16,669 nucleotides of DNA from Spirogloea muscicola (Eukaryota > Streptophyta > Zygnematophyceae > Spirogloeales > Spirogloeaceae), in contig WELB01000281.1 in NCBI GenBank assembly GCA_009602725.1, positions 57,404 through 74,072 on the forward strand. Direction: 5' to 3'. Below are positions 1 through 7,194 of the stretch, piece by piece. The translations under genes were made by a program, and so were the position numbers. The notes under the pieces are model-generated. The model had not been told where the DNA came from and did no database searches. It worked only from the letters and a program-made list of their open reading frames with translations. How positions within the stretch are numbered: the stretch's first letter is position 1; every line of letters starts with the position of its first letter.

Positions 1-185
1 AAAGTGCTCGCCCATTGAGAATAGGGGCTGGAACAACCAGCCCGAAAAAGAATGAACAGAGTACGAGAAGGGGGCCAGGGGAAGCGCTAAGTAACAGAAA
101 CAAAGCTGCTACGAGACACTCAGTAACCCCTGCTAAGCAGCCGCAGATCAGAGATGCTGGGCTCCTGGAAGTGGGTCCCCTGGCC
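1..185 (+). repeat. About 200-bp dispersed repeat, copy 1 (cut by window start)
   Basis: It begins with the core GTGCTCGCCCATTGAG, then a GGGCTGG..CCAGCCC hairpin in slightly damaged form, then an A-rich stretch, AACCCCTGCTAAGCAG and GGAAGTGGGTCCCCTGGCC. The same order of blocks occurs at 6463-6670 and, inverted, at 3673-3876. The left edge may extend beyond the window. The copy lies upstream of the peptidase gene and gives the spurious in-frame ATG at 15. Confidence 0.8.
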
Positions 186-635
186 CCGCGGAGGAGGCCC
201 AGCTGCCCCGCCTCCGCGGCAGCTGTACATCTGTCGACGTGCTTGCCGTTGTACTTTCCTCGCGGGGGGGGGCCACTTTCTTCTGGCTGGCTTTCACAGC
301 CGCTTTGTTGTGTTTCTTCTGCAGTGCCGATTCTTTCATATCAGCAGCCGCTTCTTGCAGTGCGCCACTCAGACCCTCCCTCCGTCCATCACTCCACACG
401 TTCTTCTCCGCGCCACCCCCCCCGCCTCGCCGCAGTCCCGCCCTGCGGCCCCGCCGCGCTGCCCGCCAGCCGCCGCCCCAGGGCCCTGCTCGCAAGGCGC
501 AGCTCGGGCCCCTCCTCCCCTCGCCGCCCCCCATGGCCTAGCTCCTCCAGCGCCGCCTCCTCCGCCTCGGCCTCCACGACCCCTCCTTCCGCCGCCGCCG
601 CCGCCCGCCTGCCCGTGCCGGCTCGGGGGCGGCCC
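186..635 (+). other. Upstream region and probable leader of the peptidase gene
   Basis: This stretch holds no gene that I can support. It changes from mixed sequence (a GGCTGGCTTTCACAGCC-type repeat piece near 286-302) to a very C-rich, strongly strand-asymmetric tract at about 365-600 that leads into the start codon. Open frames here are products of the base composition. No TATA-like element stands out. A promoter and 5' UTR are expected here only because the gene starts at 636. Confidence 0.5.
533..541 (+). promoter_or_regulatory. Minimal two-codon uORF (Met-Ala-stop) in the peptidase leader
   Basis: ATG GCC TAG lies 94 bases before the peptidase ATG, in a strong start context (CCCCCCATGGCC) similar to that of the true start. 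If transcription begins upstream of it, ribosomes would start and stop here before reaching the main ATG, which could lower or condition translation. The transcription start is not visible, so the role is inferred. Confidence 0.4.
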
Positions 636-2758
636 ATGGGGTCGGAGGCCCGCGCGACCACCGTGTTCCACGTCACCGGCTTCAAGCGCTTCCACGGCGT
701 CGCGCACAACCCCACCGAGACCCTCATCTCGCTCCTCCCCACCTACATGACCCACGTCGCCAAGATGCCCCGTGGTGCGCCACTCGCCTCAGCGCCACGG
801 CCCTGCCCTTCCCCACCACTCCGAGGCTGTGCGTCGGCCACCCACAACCCACCTGGGGCCTGAACAGATGCTCGACCCCTTCAAGCAGCCGCAAGCACGA
901 TTTACCGGTGCCTCGCTGACGCAGCTTCTTGCCCTGCAATTGAGGCCATCCTTCTCGTGCGCACCTCTCCTGCACATGCCATTTGCTTCTCTCCACCTCG
1001 GACAGCGTGCTCTGGACGCACCGTGCTCTGGACCTGACTGCTGGATGACATGCGCGAAGGGGCGCAGGAAGCGTTCTGGGTAGCTGCTCCATTCTGGAGA
1101 CGGCCGCAGAGGGAGGCCTGGCCAACCTCCTCGACCTGCTGAGCAAAGCCATGCACGAAGAGCCTAGCAAGTCTGAAGACAAGGAGCCCCTGTCATCGAG
1201 TCGGCAAGACAGCAGCGGCAGACTTTCCCAACCAGACGTGCCTGTACAGAACAGCGCCGATGTGGCTGCCGGCTGCCTGGAGCAAACAGTGTGGGTCAGT
1301 GCCCGTCGACCAATTCTGCACAGATTTGAGGACCTAGGGTCGACCCTAGAGCAAGTCTGCCACTGTGTCTGCCTTGCAGGAATGCCTGGCATCGAGAGTC
1401 TTTCCCACAAAATTTAAGAGAAGCCTCGTTGGTGGCACATGATGGTGTTCTGCTTCTCAGAAACCTTACTACAACTAGGGCGTTGCTCGTGGAGTGCTTG
1501 TGTGGTTAGGGTAAGATGATCCGAGTATCATGTTGGAGCTCAGCCATGACACTGTAGTTGCAATTTCTCCTGCAATTTCTCCTGTACTTACTCTGCCAAC
1601 GTACTCCACCAGATTCACCTAGGTGTCAATAGTGGGGCTTCTAAGATTGCCATCGAGAAGAAGGCCTTCAACGAGGCAACCTTTCGCTGCCCTGATGAGA
1701 TGGGCTGGCAGCCTCAGGTCCTTGCACGTGTACCACCCAGCCTTAAAAGCCATGGACCTCAATTGATGACCAGGAGAGGCATTGAGCAACGTGTCCCTCA
1801 GTGCCTGGTCAAGGGAGCCGGCGCCCCTTTGCCCCATTTGTAGTGCATACACATCTTGCAACCTGTCGTGCAACCTGTTCTGTTTGCCTACATGCCTGCA
1901 GTGCATGCCTGCCTGCGTTGCTATATCAGGCCACTCACCCCCTCAATTGACAATGGTCGTAGTGTCACATGGCCCATTCTTGCGGGTCCTAAGTCATGCG
2001 TCACTGGTTGTTGCAGAATATTCCCATTGTTGCTGCAGATGGACCTCTGACATTTGCACGCCAGGTCTGAGCACATGTCCATCTCTACAATGATTGTATT
2101 TGGACCTCTGTCCTTTGCACGCCAGGTCTGCAATTGCGTCCAGTATTACAGTATTCGCACTGTGCACATACTTGACTCCTGGAGGCGCAAGAGGCGTTGA
2201 TTGTCTCACATGACCACAAGATGGGCATCAACCCTAATGATACACAAGCTGTGTGCAGACAAAACTTCCTGCCAATTGGATAGTGGAGAGCTTGCGGTTG
2301 CAAGGTTTGGATGTGGTTCTTTCGGAGGATGCTGGTCGCTTTGTCTGCAATTATGTTTATTACCAGGTACGCTGATTTGTGATGGCATGGCTTAGATGGC
2401 ATGGCTTATGGAAATTACGGATACATGCACATGTAGTAGTTGAGGTTGTACTTGGGAAGGGGACTGTTGCAGGGCGCCTGCTTGGCTCTGTCTTTGCACA
2501 TTCTCTGCTTGCTGAGGTCTTGACGAATGCGGCGCTCCCTCTGGTAGGAGCTATGCAGCAATTCGTTGGTATTGGGCCTCCACTTGTCTGAAACTGATGA
2601 CCTTGATGATTCTGGATGGGCGACAGTCGTTGCGATTTGCGGAGGAGGTCAGCGGGGCCGCGTGCATCTTCGTGCACGTACCAATGTTTCTGGTGCAGGA
2701 CGAGCAGTCACAGTTGCGGTTCCTGGCCGCACTCCTCGGCGTGCTCGCCAATTGCTAG
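636..2758 (+). CDS. PCP: Pyroglutamyl-peptidase I (pyrrolidone-carboxylate peptidase, peptidase C15), six exons
   Basis: This enzyme removes N-terminal pyroglutamate from peptides and is normally a soluble cytosolic cysteine peptidase. Exons: 636-774, 1068-1294, 1613-1717, 2017-2064, 2259-2366, 2627-2758; phases agree at every junction and the product is 252 aa. The N-terminus (MGSEARATTVFHVTGFKRFH) closely resembles plant homologues, which fixes the ATG at 636 although the frame stays open upstream. Catalytic residues by family alignment are Glu137 in SKIAIEKKAFNEATFRCPDE, Cys203 in EDAGRFVCNYVYY and His226 in IFVHVP. Other conserved blocks are GSCSILETA (51-59), HLGVNSGAS (124-132) and NIPIVAADGP (158-167). 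Exon 2 carries a Ser/Glu/Asp-rich insert (about residues 74-118), roughly 30 residues more than I expect in plants. The gene stands alone on its strand, followed by repeats. No TGTAA signal was seen between the stop and about 4070. Identification is firm; exact splice sites are inferred. Confidence 0.93.
2072..2125 (+). other. Candidate alternative copy of exon 4 in the peptidase gene
   Basis: Bases 2101-2130 repeat the end of exon 4 and its donor (2040-2069) with 28 of 30 identical. Taking the AG at 2070-2071 as acceptor gives a 54-base open exon in phase 0, ending in GPLSFARQ where exon 4 ends in GPLTFARQ, with the same donor (CAG then GTCTG). It could replace the 48-base exon 4 without changing the frame. 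The acceptor lies only 6 bases past the exon 4 donor, so both could not be used together. The acceptor has a poor polypyrimidine tract, and the copy may be only a dead duplication. Confidence 0.35.
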
Positions 2759-3672
2759 ACATTCTTGTCTTGCGGACCTTATGCACGACAAAGCTGCCTG
2801 CGGCGCGCTTGATGTTAGTCAACATTCTTTGCTCAGAATCTTACTCGTATGTGACTGTTTAGAAGGTCACTTGCCTTCGCCCATTCCCACTTTCTCAAGG
2901 GGGGCGTCTGTACATGCACAAACCCGAGACCATTGTTGGGTGTACTGTGATCTCGCCCTGCACCTCATTTGTTCAGTATTTGATGCACTGTGCGCTGAGA
3001 TCGTGTGTCGTTGTAGATGAAGGAAGGAAGGCTTGCAGGGCGGGGAGAGGGCTTGAGGTAGAATGACTGCGGCGGGAGGGCAAAGCGTAGGGAAAGATGT
3101 GTGCCGCCAATCCAGCTGCATCCTCGTTCTCCACACTTGCACTGCACATTGGCCGGGAGGTAGGGTGGAGGAAGGCTGAGTAGGCGGTGGGCTGCTGAGC
3201 GTTAGGCCTCGTTCGGCCTCGTAATGCATCATGGATAGAAGGAGCATGAGCCATGGTGCAGCTCCAGGAGACGCAGACCCAGACCGCAGTCATACGCGCT
3301 CGCCGTGGCTCTTCCAAAGAAGGGAAGATATGAAACATGTAGTTGTGAGAAGTAAGCTCAAAGTAAAGAGACAGCTCTTCCAAGTTGACAGCAACGGCAG
3401 TGAGAGGCCAGCCCAAAAGAATGGACAAAGTCTGGAATGGCTGGAATGGCTCACAAAGCAGAATACTTGTCTCCAAGACGTCAGCAAGTGGGCTCTCAGT
3501 AACTTCAGTAAGTCCAAGTCAGCATAATCAGAAAGGCGGAAAAGCGTCGCCCCGACGAAACCTGGAGGCAGCAGCCAACAAAGGGGCGGGGTATGCGAAA
3601 AGCTAGCTGGGAATATCACAAGGTCCGAAGGGGCCAAAGAGTGCTAAAACAGAAGGCCAGACCTCAGTCGTC
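2759..3672. other. Non-coding stretch after the peptidase gene
   Basis: No coding homology is visible on either strand. The first few hundred bases should include the peptidase 3' UTR. A short repeat piece of the type GTGAGAGGCCAGCCC followed by AAAAGAATGGACAAAG starts near 3400; related pieces occur near 4425 and 4870. A 10-base tandem (TGGAATGGC units) follows at about 3431-3450. Confidence 0.5.
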
Positions 3673-3876
3673 CTCTGGCTCTGGCCAGGGGACCCACTTC
3701 CAGGAGCCTAGCGTCTCTGACCTGAGGCTGCTCAGCAGGGGTTACTGAGTGCTCCGTAGCTGCTTTGTTTCTTTGTGTGCTTTTTTCTTTAGCGCTCCCC
3801 CTGGCCCCCTTCTCGTCCTTTGTTGATTCTTGGGCTGGCTTTCCAGGCCCTATTCTCAAGGGGCGAGCACTTTCTT
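3673..3876 (-). repeat. About 200-bp dispersed repeat, inverted copy 2
   Basis: Read on the minus strand it runs from CTCGCCCCTTGAGAATAGGG, through a damaged GGCCTGG..CCAGCCC hairpin and GGGGGCCAGGGGGAGCGCTAA, to AACCCCTGCTGAGCAG and GTGGGTCCCCTGGCCAGAGC. It shares block order with copies 1 and 3. Its core end faces a plus-strand core copy at 3911-3962, making a head-to-head inverted pair about 35 bases apart. Confidence 0.8.
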
Positions 3877-3910
3877 CAGTCGGAACCGTGACGCCAAGAA
3901 AGGCACGAGA

Positions 3911-3962
3911 AGAAAGTGCTCGCCCATTGAGGATAGGGGCTGGAAAAGCCAGCCCAAAAAAA
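3911..3962 (+). repeat. Core copy of the hairpin repeat (3911-3962)
   Basis: This has the full core: GTGCTCGCCCATTGAGGATA followed by GGGCTGGAAAAGCCAGCCC, a 7-bp stem with a 5-base AAAAG loop, then a run of A. After the core it departs from the long copies into a CTG/CCG-rich stretch, so it is a shortened or independently moved copy. Confidence 0.75.
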
Positions 3963-4170
3963 ACACAGCCCTGCTGCTGCCCTGCCGCTGCAGCCGCCGC
4001 CACAGCTCTGCTGCTGCCGCCTGCTGCCCAGCCCGTCGCCGCAGCTCGTCGCTGCGAGCCCCGCCGGCTCTCTGTAAGTACCATGGCCGCGCCCCTCGCG
4101 GGGACAGCTGCTGACCCTCGGTCGAGTTGCCGCCTTCCGGCGGTGCCTCATGATAAGACTTCGGCTGCGC

Positions 4171-4200
4171 TATGTGCGCACATGTGTGCGCTGTGTGCGC
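4171..4200. repeat. Alternating purine-pyrimidine tract
   Basis: Bases 4171-4191 alternate strictly between pyrimidine and purine (TATGTGCGCACATGTGTGCGC), and 4192-4200 continue the alternation after one break. Such GT/GC alternation can adopt Z-DNA. No gene surrounds it. Confidence 0.5.
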
Positions 4201-4218
4201 TGGCGTTCCACTCTGTAA

Positions 4219-4287
4219 GAAAGAAGTGCTCGCCCACAGAGAAGAGGGGCTGGCAAAGCCAGCCCTATAAAGAATGGACAATGTCCA
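4219..4287 (+). repeat. Core copy of the hairpin repeat (4219-4287)
   Basis: A variant core: GTGCTCGCCCACAGAGAAGA then GGGGCTGGCAAAGCCAGCCC (a GGGCTGGC/GCCAGCCC stem of 8 bp) and TATAAAGAATGGACAATG. The downstream ATGGACAATGT is shared with the copies at 4588 and 6683, which points to a subfamily. Confidence 0.7.
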
Positions 4288-4448
4288 ATGTCAAAACCCT
4301 AAACACTCTGGAAGGGGGTTGTCACCCAAACACCCTATGTCCGATACCCAAACAGGACGTTCTGACCCTAACTGTGTGATTAGAGACAAGGGGGACAGGG
4401 ACGTTACAAGGGCTGTGAGAGGCCAGCCTAAAAGAGAGAAAGAATTGA

Positions 4449-4535
4449 AAGGGCTCGCCCATTGAGGATAGGGGCTGGACAAGCCAGCCCAAAAAAGAAT
4501 GAACAAAGAACGATAAGGGGGCCAGAGGAAGCCAG
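4449..4535 (+). repeat. Core copy of the hairpin repeat with extended right side
   Basis: It has GGGCTCGCCCATTGAGGATA, then the hairpin GGGCTGGACAAGCCAGCCC, then AAAAAAGAATGAACAAAG and AACGATAAGGGGGCCAGAGG. The right side matches the first 85 or so bases of the long copies and then diverges. Confidence 0.7.
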
Positions 4536-4587
4536 AGAAAGACGCTTCCGTAGAGGGCGATCGCTGTGAGAAGAATGTGCTCTTCCA

Positions 4588-4691
4588 GAAGAAGGTGCTC
4601 GCCCATTGAGAAGAGGGGCTGGCAAAGCCAACCCAAAAAGTATGGACAATGTTCAAAGCCAAAGAAAGAGGTGCTGAAAAAGGACTACACT
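4588..4691 (+). repeat. About 105-bp repeat, subfamily copy A
   Basis: It contains GTGCTCGCCCATTGAGAAGA, GGGGCTGGCAAAGCCAACCC, ATGGACAATGTTCAAAGCCA and GCTGAAAAAGGACTACACTA. It is nearly identical to 6683-6787 over its whole length, including the same C-to-A-type change in the right stem arm (CCAACCC). A shared damaged stem argues that these two copies derive from one source. Confidence 0.75.
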
Positions 4692-4799
4692 AAGGGGGCA
4701 AGGGCTGTTGACAGCCAGCCCGAAAAAGACCGACAAGGTCCAAAGGGGCCAAAAGCGCTGACGCAGAGCTTGGCCGGTAGAATGAATCACTTCAGAAAC

Positions 4800-5350
4800 T
4801 ACGACTGAGGAGGCCGCAATCCACAAAGACTAGCAACCGGGAAGCTATCCCCCTGACGAAAGCCAGGGTGAGAGGCCAGCCCAGAGGAAGAAGGAACAAG
4901 ATGTCTGAAGTAGAAACAGCCGGGCTGAAATGGCAGGAGGGGAGGAGGGCTGCGAGAGGCCAGGCTGCGAGAATGGAGCCTGTCTTGAGTGATGGAGGGC
5001 CTGTCCATGTCCCTCCAGCGGACCTTGGCCCACGCCTTGCATCTGCAAGCTGGCCGTGCTCTAGCTGCCGCCTTGGACTACCGTCAAGGGAACTGCTTTG
5101 CGGGGGGAACTGCTTTGCGGGCGGCTAGTCCTTCGCGCTGTGTCCCGCAGGCGCACTGAGCCGGCTGACTTCAACGCCGCTGGCTCGTAGCCCAAGTCTA
5201 TCGCCTGAGATTGTCGGTCTCCCTTCAGCGGTCCATGGCCCCAGCCTTGCATCTGCGTGCTGGCCGTGCTCTCGCTGAGGCCTCCGGCTTTCGTCAGGGG
5301 GATAGTTTTCTGGCAGCTTGTCTGTCGGATTTGAGGCTCCTCACTCGTGA
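4800..5350. repeat. Inverted and direct repeat block
   Basis: CTATCCCCCTGACGAAAGCC at 4846-4865 is repeated inverted near 5286-5305, with further similarity out to TGAGGAG on the one side and CTCCTCA on the other, so the arms enclose about 420 bases. Between them, GCCTTGCATCTGC with AGCTGGCCGTGCTCT (5035-5063) has a near-identical direct copy at about 5243-5271, and GGGAACTGCTTTGCGG occurs twice in tandem at 5088-5119. No coding content was recognised. The origin of the block is unknown. Confidence 0.6.
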
Positions 5351-5452
5351 CTACTGAGTGGTCCATCCTCCCCCCGTTCTGACATGGCTTCTTCAGGCCC
5401 CTTCGTAGCTGCTCAACGTTTTTGGCCCCTTCGAACCTTTGTCAATTCTTTC

Positions 5453-5783
5453 CGGGCTGGCTTTTCACAGCCCTTGCCCCCATTGGGAGTGCCACTTCTC
5501 TTCTGACGGCTAGTCCTTGCGGCTGCTCAGTAGAGCTAACTACGTGACCGTCCTTTGTTGTACTTGCTTACCTTGCAGCGCTCTCCGGCTGGCTTTTCAC
5601 AGCCTTCGCCCCCTTTGGATGAGCAGAGACTCCGTATCTCCGACTGCGGCTGCTCATCGGTGGATGTCGAGCACTCAGCAGAGTCGCTGTGTGCTTCAGC
5701 TCTTCTCCAGCCCCTTGTGGACTTTGGTTTTCGGGCTGGCTTGTCACAGCCCTCGCCCCCATTGGGAGAGCCACTTCTTCTCT
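5453..5783. repeat. Three direct copies of a GGCTGGCTTTTCACAGCC unit
   Basis: Units at 5453-5505, 5586-5630 and 5732-5783 share GGGCTGGCTTTTCACAGCC followed by CTCGCCCCCATTGGGAG and, in two copies, GCCACTTCTTCTC. Read on the minus strand they recall the hairpin repeat family (a cluster ending in GCCAGCC with CAATGGGGGCGAGG). They are spaced by about 130-145 bases and precede the retrotransposon remnant. Confidence 0.6.
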
Positions 5784-5805
5784 TTGATCACCACCTCGGC
5801 CTCCC

Positions 5806-6458
5806 CCCCCCCTGCTTGGCTGGCATCCGCCAGTGCGAGTGTGGCCACATTGCCGATGACAAGCTCGATCTAGCTGCTCATATGCTGAGATGTGTTGAGG
5901 TGGAAAACGTGTGTATAAAGAGATGGGGAGGCCATGTGTGGCCAAGTACAAAGGCAAGCACATTGACAAATGCACGTCACCTGCTGCTAAGCGGACCCGA
6001 GGGGGGTGAGCGCGTTGCCTCCCACGACTTACTCAGGGACACTATGTTTGGAATGTGGAGAGGCGGGGTATCATCCGGCAATGAAGGTGTCCGGCATCAT
6101 GCCAATCTCCTCAAGGCGCGGCAAGCCATACGTGCGGCGTCTGGACGTGGTCGCCACACCCCGGGGCGGTGGGCCTCGTCTGCTCCTGGACGTGGTACTG
6201 ATCGACGCATACAAGGCTGGCGCACTCACGTCAACCGTGACTGGCTGGGCCACGTCCAGCACGGAGCGCAAGGAGCGGCACTACCAGGACCATGCCCGAG
6301 GGGACCATCTTCATCCGTGTGCCATGGATATCTACGGAGGCTACGGCGTAAAATGGTCCTCCCTGATCCAGCATCTGGCCCGGCTGGTTGATGCGCGTCG
6401 TCGAAGTCGGGGGGGCAGCTTGGGCCACTCCAGTATTCCGCAGGCCTTAGTTGCATAG
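5806..6458 (+). mobile_element. 3' end of a non-LTR retrotransposon ORF with restriction-like endonuclease, frameshifted
   Basis: This resembles the C-terminus of LINE-type reverse transcriptase polyproteins: a zinc-knuckle-like CECGHIADDKLDLAAHMLRC (5833-5892), a HDLLRDTMFGMWR stretch (near 6021-6060), then AGYHPAMKVSGIMPISSRRG, RRLDVVATP and LLLDVVLIDAY, followed by ERKERHYQDHARGDHLHPCA. The spaced LD and LLLDV pair fits the PD-(D/E)XK core of restriction-like endonucleases that nick the target before reverse transcription. The zinc-finger part and the endonuclease part lie in different frames that meet near 6055-6065, so at least one frameshift has broken the gene. No reverse transcriptase core is present, as expected for a 5'-truncated insertion. 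The stop is TAG at 6456-6458. Family assignment is from memory of motifs. Confidence 0.62.
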
Positions 6459-6462
6459 TACC

Positions 6463-6670
6463 GAAAGTGCTCGCCCATTGAGGATAGGGGCTGGAAAAGC
6501 CAGCCCAGAGAAATATTCAACGAAGGACGAGAAGGGGGCCAGTGGAAGCGCTAAGAAAAACAAGCACACACAGAAACAAAGCAGCTATGGATCACTCGGT
6601 AACCCCTGCTAAGCAGCAGGTCAGGAGACGCTAGGCGCCTGGAAGTGGGTCCCCTGGCCAGAGCCAGAGG
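6463..6670 (+). repeat. About 200-bp dispersed repeat, copy 3, abutting the retrotransposon end
   Basis: This is the most complete plus-strand copy: GTGCTCGCCCATTGAGGATA, a perfect GGGCTGGAAAAGCCAGCCC hairpin, a GGACGAGAAGGGGGCCAGTG block, AACCCCTGCTAAGCAG and GAAGTGGGTCCCCTGGCCAG. It starts 4 bases after the stop codon of the retrotransposon ORF, so it could be that element's 3' tail. Confidence 0.8.
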
Positions 6671-6682
6671 CAGGCAGCGAGA

Positions 6683-6787
6683 AGAAGGTGCTCGTTCGTG
6701 AGAAGAGGGGCTGGCAAAGCCAACCCAAAAAGAAGTGGACAATGTTCAAAGCCAAAGAAAGAGGGTGCTGAAAAAGGACTACACTAC
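6683..6787 (+). repeat. About 105-bp repeat, subfamily copy B
   Basis: Nearly identical to 4588-4691, with GTGCTCGTTCGTGAGAAGAG in the core, GGGGCTGGCAAAGCCAACCC, GGACAATGTTCAAAGCCAAA and TGAAAAAGGACTACACTA. It lies directly upstream of the leader of the G8-domain gene. Confidence 0.75.
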
Positions 6788-7194
6788 AAAGTGCAAGATG
6801 GTGCAGAGGGAGATGCGAGGGGCTCTGCCGGCCCGCAGGTGCAGGTGCAGGTGACGGAGGCAGAAGCCAGGCGGGCCGCGTGGCGACAAGGCGCGCCGGC
6901 AGGTCAGCGCGCTGACCGCCGGGGCCCGCCCGTGTCGGCCCGCTCCGCGCGCCCCGATCGGCCCCAAGCTCGCCGTCTTGCAGGCCGCCTCAGCCCCCGG
7001 CGCCCATGGCCGCCGCTCCGCGCCCCGCCCCCCGCGCCGCCTGCCTTGGCCTGGCAATGGCCCCTCGCACCCATTGCCTCACGCTGGAAGAGCTGCTCTC
7101 CTCCTCCTGACCCCCCCCCCCTTCGCAGCTCGCAGCTCCCCACAGTGTGCAGCGCAGCAGCTGCTCCACCTCGCCGTGCCGCCCCTGCACGCCC
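6788..7194 (+). other. GC-rich upstream region and probable leader of the G8-domain gene
   Basis: Composition becomes very GC-rich from about 6830 up to the start codon at 7195, as it does before the peptidase gene. No TATA-like element stands out. Long open frames on both strands here look like products of base composition. It holds one notable uORF at 7006-7110. Confidence 0.5.
7006..7110 (+). promoter_or_regulatory. 34-codon uORF before the G8-domain gene
   Basis: An ATG in strong context (GGCGCCCATGGCC) opens a 34-codon frame that stops at TGA 7108-7110, 84 bases before the main ATG at 7195 and in a different frame. If the mRNA includes it, it should reduce initiation at the main start. 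It could instead lie upstream of the transcription start. Confidence 0.35.

Noticed and set aside
148-755. Overlapping open frames on both strands rich in Gly, Arg, Ala and Pro
   Set aside because: They are shadows of a C-rich tract. They show no domain pattern and disagree with the clear plus-strand gene.
15-863. 282-codon open frame in the same frame as the peptidase start
   Set aside because: Its ATG lies in a dispersed repeat and most of its sequence is composition-driven. Only 636-774 matches the C15 family, and the plant-like MGSE start is at 636. An N-terminal targeting extension would need an ATG that is absent nearer the gene.
4060-4215. Short open stretch starting ATGGCCGCGCCCCTCGCGG, preceded by a GTAAGT-type site
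   Set aside because: It resembles a gene start in composition, but no domain or continuing exon can be supported and it sits between repeat copies.
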